From positions 1 through 32,374 of the forward strand of contig JAGXBE010000005.1 of the NCBI GenBank assembly GCA_018971265.1: DNA of 32,374 nucleotides. Direction: 5' to 3'. Source of the stretch: Patescibacteria group bacterium. Lineage in GTDB: Bacteria; Patescibacteriota; Minisyncoccia; Phycocordibacterales; Phycocordibacteraceae. The position numbers were made by a program, and so were the translations under genes. Below the pieces are notes generated by a model, which had not been told where the DNA came from, searched no databases, and saw nothing but the letters and a program-made list of their open reading frames with translations. This document shows, one piece after another, positions 29,753-32,374 of this stretch (within the stretch, counting starts at the first letter, position 1; each line of letters begins with the position of its first letter).

Positions 29753-29908
29753 ATGTCTCAAGACCGCCTCATCCGGCTTAAATCAACGAAGTCGGCGCAC
29801 GTCATCTGGACGCGCAAGAATAAGAAGAAAGTCGAACGTAAAATCGAAGTTACGAAGTTCGACCCGACCCTCCGCACCCGAGTCATTTTTAAAGAGGCGA
29901 AGAAGTGA
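29753..29908 (+). CDS. rpmG: Large ribosomal subunit protein bL33 (zinc-free form)
   Basis: 51 residues from the ATG at 29753; the 30-residue ORF extension includes the promoter. SQDRLIRLKSTKSAHVIWTRKNKKK...KIEVTKFDPTLRTRVIFKEAKK matches bL33, notably KFDPxxRxxVxxKEAK. The four zinc-binding cysteines of the C+ form are absent, so this is the C- type as in E. coli. bL33 sits near the E-site of the 50S subunit. It is a single-gene unit, with a leaderless-type promoter before it and a strong terminator 1 bp after the stop. Confidence 0.92.
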   Translation: MSQDRLIRLKSTKSAHVIWTRKNKKKVERKIEVTKFDPTLRTRVIFKEAKK

Positions 29909-29909
29909 C

Positions 29910-29937
29910 AAAACCACCCGAGAGGTGGTTTTTTTGT
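29910..29937 (+). terminator. Intrinsic terminator of rpmG
   Basis: AAAACCACC-CGAGA-GGTGGTTTT forms a 9-bp stem (29910-29932) followed by TTTGTTT. It starts 1 nt after the rpmG stop. Confidence 0.92.
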
Positions 29938-30120
29938 TTCAACCCGCTAGTTAGGGTAGTTAATGCCTAAGTGATTGCACCGCATTATCCTGTATCTATA
30001 TTGATTGTATCGTCACTCGCGATACTTATCCCCACGCAACACCGTCTTCCGTATACGGGAGGAGCGCGCTGCAGTACAATTAATTAATACGGACTAGCTA
30101 TTATAACCTCAAATTATCCG
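29938..30120. other. AT-richer leader region before the surface protein
   Basis: 183 bp without an ORF of interest. GTATCG...CGATAC (around 30007-30025) is a small inverted repeat. TATTATAAC (30099-30107) may be a -10 about 13 nt before the ATG at 30121. The composition is more AT-rich than the flanking operons. Confidence 0.4.
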
Positions 30121-32374
30121 ATGAAAAAATATCTCTTCGGTTTAACCCTCATCCTTGGAGCGCTGCTCCCGCTCTCCTTCACCCAAGCCGCAGGTCTCAC
30201 CTCAGAACAGATAAGCCAAATCGTAAGCCTCCTCGATTCTTTCAACGTTGATCAGGCAACCATTACAAGAACATTGGACTCTCTCACTGGCAGTAATACA
30301 CCAGGCAGTAGCGCCGAGTCCCCGTCCAGTACGGGGAGCTTATCTTCTGCGGCCCCAACTGCTTCCATTACGGTGAACGGTGGTCAGAAGAGCGTAATGC
30401 TAAATCCGGGAGATTCCGTTACAACCACCTGGCAGTCTACGAACGGTTCAGCGTATGACGCGACATGGTCAGCTACGGGGACTTGTTCAGATGCTGGACT
30501 GCAAAACCAACACTGGACTTGGTTTAACGGAAAAAATCCCGCAGGAGACACGGAAACACACTCAACAGCCGGGAAAATCGGTTGCACATATACGATTACA
30601 TACACCGTGAAGAGTGCGACAGGGCAGACCGCAAACAGCTCGGTTTCTTTTATATTCGGAGCACCATCCGCACCTAACACGCCCGCAACCGGCAGCTGTG
30701 ATGCTGTCCTAAATGCGTGGGTTGATGCCCATACGCCTTGCCAAAGTGGACAAGGAGTGCCGACGCAGGTGGTCGGCAATGCCTGTCAGGTGTCAGGCGC
30801 TTCTCAGAGCTGCACGGACTGCGCATATCTCTCCACCTCACAGAGGACCGTTGGTTACAACGCGATAACATGTGCGAATACCGCCCCAATCCAATATGAG
30901 TGGGCGCAACAACCCGCGGCTAATTTCGGTCCTACGCCACCAACCTGTGCATCAGCCCCGACTGTCGGAGGCTCATGCGCTACGCTCGGGAGTTCTTGCG
31001 TCTCGACGGACGGAAAGACCATGTATAGCTGCCAGGATACTAGAACGACAGCAGGAACGAGTTATTCCGGTAAGGTAGTTGACGAAAACGGAAACCCTTT
31101 AAGCGGTGTCACCGTGTCGCTCTATGTGGGTGGGCCGGTTAACCTGCAGGTTGACACCCAAACCGATGCCAGCGGGAATTGGTCGTTTCAAATGGCGGGA
31201 AATACCAGCAGCATTTACCACTTCGCCTGGTTCCACAATAAGCAAGGATACGACTCGACGGGGCGCATCGCTTTGACGGCTGGGGGGTCACAAGGGACGT
31301 ATGTCATGAAGACGTTACAGCCTCTTTCCATCTTCCCCTCAACCGTAAATCTGCCAAGGCAGGGCATGGCAAGAGTCTCACTTACCTTAAATAACTTCGA
31401 CAACGAGAACGATATTACCGATGCCGATCTCCAGATTTGTGCAGTACAAAACGCGACATCCTGCGCGAATTTCGTCGACTATCAGACGTACCTTAACAAC
31501 GGGTACTTGAACAGAACGGATCCGTTCCCATTCGTGTATCTAAACAACCGCTCGAACACGGTGACTTTTGTTTATGATAACGTTAATTATCCAAATCTCT
31601 CTAGCATAAATAACGTATTTTATGCCTTGCGCAGGAAATCTAATCCGTCGAATATAACGACCGGTCTTCTGAAGCTGTACGGTGGAACGTACATATGGAC
31701 TCTTAGTGCCACGAACAATACCGCACGGGATAAAACAAGCGTGTGGGCACTTCCGACCTGCAGCTCCGTGGGCGCATCCGTCGGATCAAGCTGCTCCGTA
31801 TTAAACGTAGGATCAACGTGCGCAATTGACGACAGCGCTACCAGTTGGCGGCAACTCAACTGCGAACTTGCAGGAAATACTGCACAACCGGTAACCATGG
31901 TCCCGTCGTATTCTCAGATGAGTATGACTACAAAACTACCTGTCCAAATAGCTGTTAATGGTATATCGAATCCGACGACAAACACCAAAGTCTGTTCCGA
32001 GGTACTCGCACAGCCAAACGTCCCGAGCGCCGTTGATGCGGGGAAATGTTCAGACTTAGCAAATTTCTACAGTTTTTCTGGGAACTCTGACTGGACACCT
32101 ACCCTAAACGGTTGGATTGGAAATATAAAATATGACCCCTCCATATATGGGGCGGTAGGTATACAAGTTAAATCCTACTTCATGAACGCGGCAACCGGAG
32201 GATACGCAGGATCGACTATAGAAGTTGTCGGCGGTACTGCTGCGGCCAGCCCCACACAAACGAATCCCTCATCAACAACGGCACAGATACAATGGAACAG
32301 TGGTGGTAGCGGTGGTACATACATCACGAATATCGATCCTACCTCGATCCAGACTCTATCTTGGCATTCAACGA
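30121..32374 (+). CDS. Large secreted multidomain surface protein (3' truncated)
   Basis: The frame is open from the ATG at 30121 to the window edge (751 codons); the ORF track misses it for lack of a stop. A signal peptide (1-23, MKKYLFGLTLILGALLPLSF...) is followed by a short helical module LTSEQISQIVSLLDSFNVDQ (about 25-55), a Ser/Thr/Pro linker, and an Ig-like domain (about 80-180, SITVNGGQKSVMLNPGDS). A Cys-rich region (about 187-305) precedes a carboxypeptidase-regulatory/Cna-B-like domain (about 315-355, SGKVVDENGNPLSGVTVSLYV). More beta-rich segments follow, and a second Cys-containing motif (SVGASVGSSCSVLNVGSTC, about 550) echoes the first. There is no catalytic motif in the visible part. 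An adhesin or surface-layer-like role is inferred. Confidence 0.85.
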   Translation, partial: MKKYLFGLTLILGALLPLSFTQAAGLTSEQISQIVSLLDSFNVDQATITRTLDSLTGSNTPGSSAESPSSTGSLSSAAPTASITVNGGQKSVMLNPGDSVTTTWQSTNGSAYDATWSATGTCSDAGLQNQHWTWFNGKNPAGDTETHSTAGKIGCTYTITYTVKSATGQTANSSVSFIFGAPSAPNTPATGSCDAVLNAWVDAHTPCQSGQGVPTQVVGNACQVSGASQSCTDCAYLSTSQRTVGYNAITCANTAPIQYEWAQQPAANFGPTPPTCASAPTVGGSCATLGSSCVSTDGKTMYSCQDTRTTAGTSYSGKVVDENGNPLSGVTVSLYVGGPVNLQVDTQTDASGNWSFQMAGNTSSIYHFAWFHNKQGYDSTGRIALTAGGSQGTYVMKTLQPLSIFPSTVNLPRQGMARVSLTLNNFDNENDITDADLQICAVQNATSCANFVDYQTYLNNGYLNRTDPFPFVYLNNRSNTVTFVYDNVNYPNLSSINNVFYALRRKSNPSNITTGLLKLYGGTYIWTLSATNNTARDKTSVWALPTCSSVGASVGSSCSVLNVGSTCAIDDSATSWRQLNCELAGNTAQPVTMVPSYSQMSMTTKLPVQIAVNGISNPTTNTKVCSEVLAQPNVPSAVDAGKCSDLANFYSFSGNSDWTPTLNGWIGNIKYDPSIYGAVGIQVKSYFMNAATGGYAGSTIEVVGGTAAASPTQTNPSSTTAQIQWNSGGSGGTYITNIDPTSIQTLSWHST

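Noticed and set aside
1-32374. CRISPR array, IS element, prophage or integron
   Set aside because: No regularly spaced direct repeats, transposase, integrase or phage structural genes were seen.

Overview
The window looks like a chromosomal segment of a Patescibacteria (Candidate Phyla Radiation) bacterium, most likely of the Parcubacteria branch. This is inferred from gene content and architecture. IF-2 lacks its N-terminal extension, S1 is short, many genes overlap or abut, Shine-Dalgarno sites are rare, there is a tandem set of tiny two-helix VirB2/TrbC-like membrane proteins, and secreted proteins carry helical and Ig-like modules that I associate with this group. No marker fixes a narrower taxon. 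Base composition is moderately GC-rich throughout, and I see no prophage, IS element or CRISPR array.

Layout. 1-2863: a cell-surface cluster of one dockerin-type protein (5' end outside the window) followed by two membrane-anchored proteins with cohesin-like domains. 2914-3915: a conserved membrane-tethered protein read leftward, then a 40-residue ORF with a structured leader and a strong terminator. 3916-9851: a long leftward operon, in transcription order lepB, a HisRS-like gene, rpsU (bS21), ybeY, ftsA, ftsZ, trxB; it joins protein export, ribosome maturation, cell division and redox control. 9852-12751: pth and rpsA converge on a bidirectional terminator, and a degenerate metallo-beta-lactamase-fold gene diverges from rpsA. 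12758-19742: rightward genes for a small membrane protein, gyrA, a methyltransferase, a membrane-anchored solute-binding-like protein and six tandem small membrane proteins. 19806-21702: a leftward pair (SPFH/band-7 protein plus a polytopic membrane protein), each with an unusually good Shine-Dalgarno site. 21782-23027: four tRNA genes (Leu-TAG, Lys-CTT, Leu-TAA, Cys-GCA) interleaved with murI. 22997-24834: infB-rbfA leftward. 24895-29908: cysteine desulfurase, a trypsin-like pseudo-protease candidate behind an inverted repeat, clpB and rpmG (bL33). 30121-end: a large secreted surface protein that runs off the window and is absent from the ORF track because it has no stop.

The most interesting points are: (i) a cohesin-dockerin cell-surface system; (ii) the six-gene array of VirB2/TrbC-like proteins next to a solute-binding-like protein; (iii) -10 boxes placed so that mRNAs would start at or next to the AUG and tRNAs would have about 2-nt leaders; (iv) several conserved-fold proteins that lost catalytic residues (HisRS-like, MBL-fold, HtrA-like); and (v) candidate structured leaders before the 40-residue ORF and before rpsA. 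All family calls are by eye from motifs; no database search was possible.
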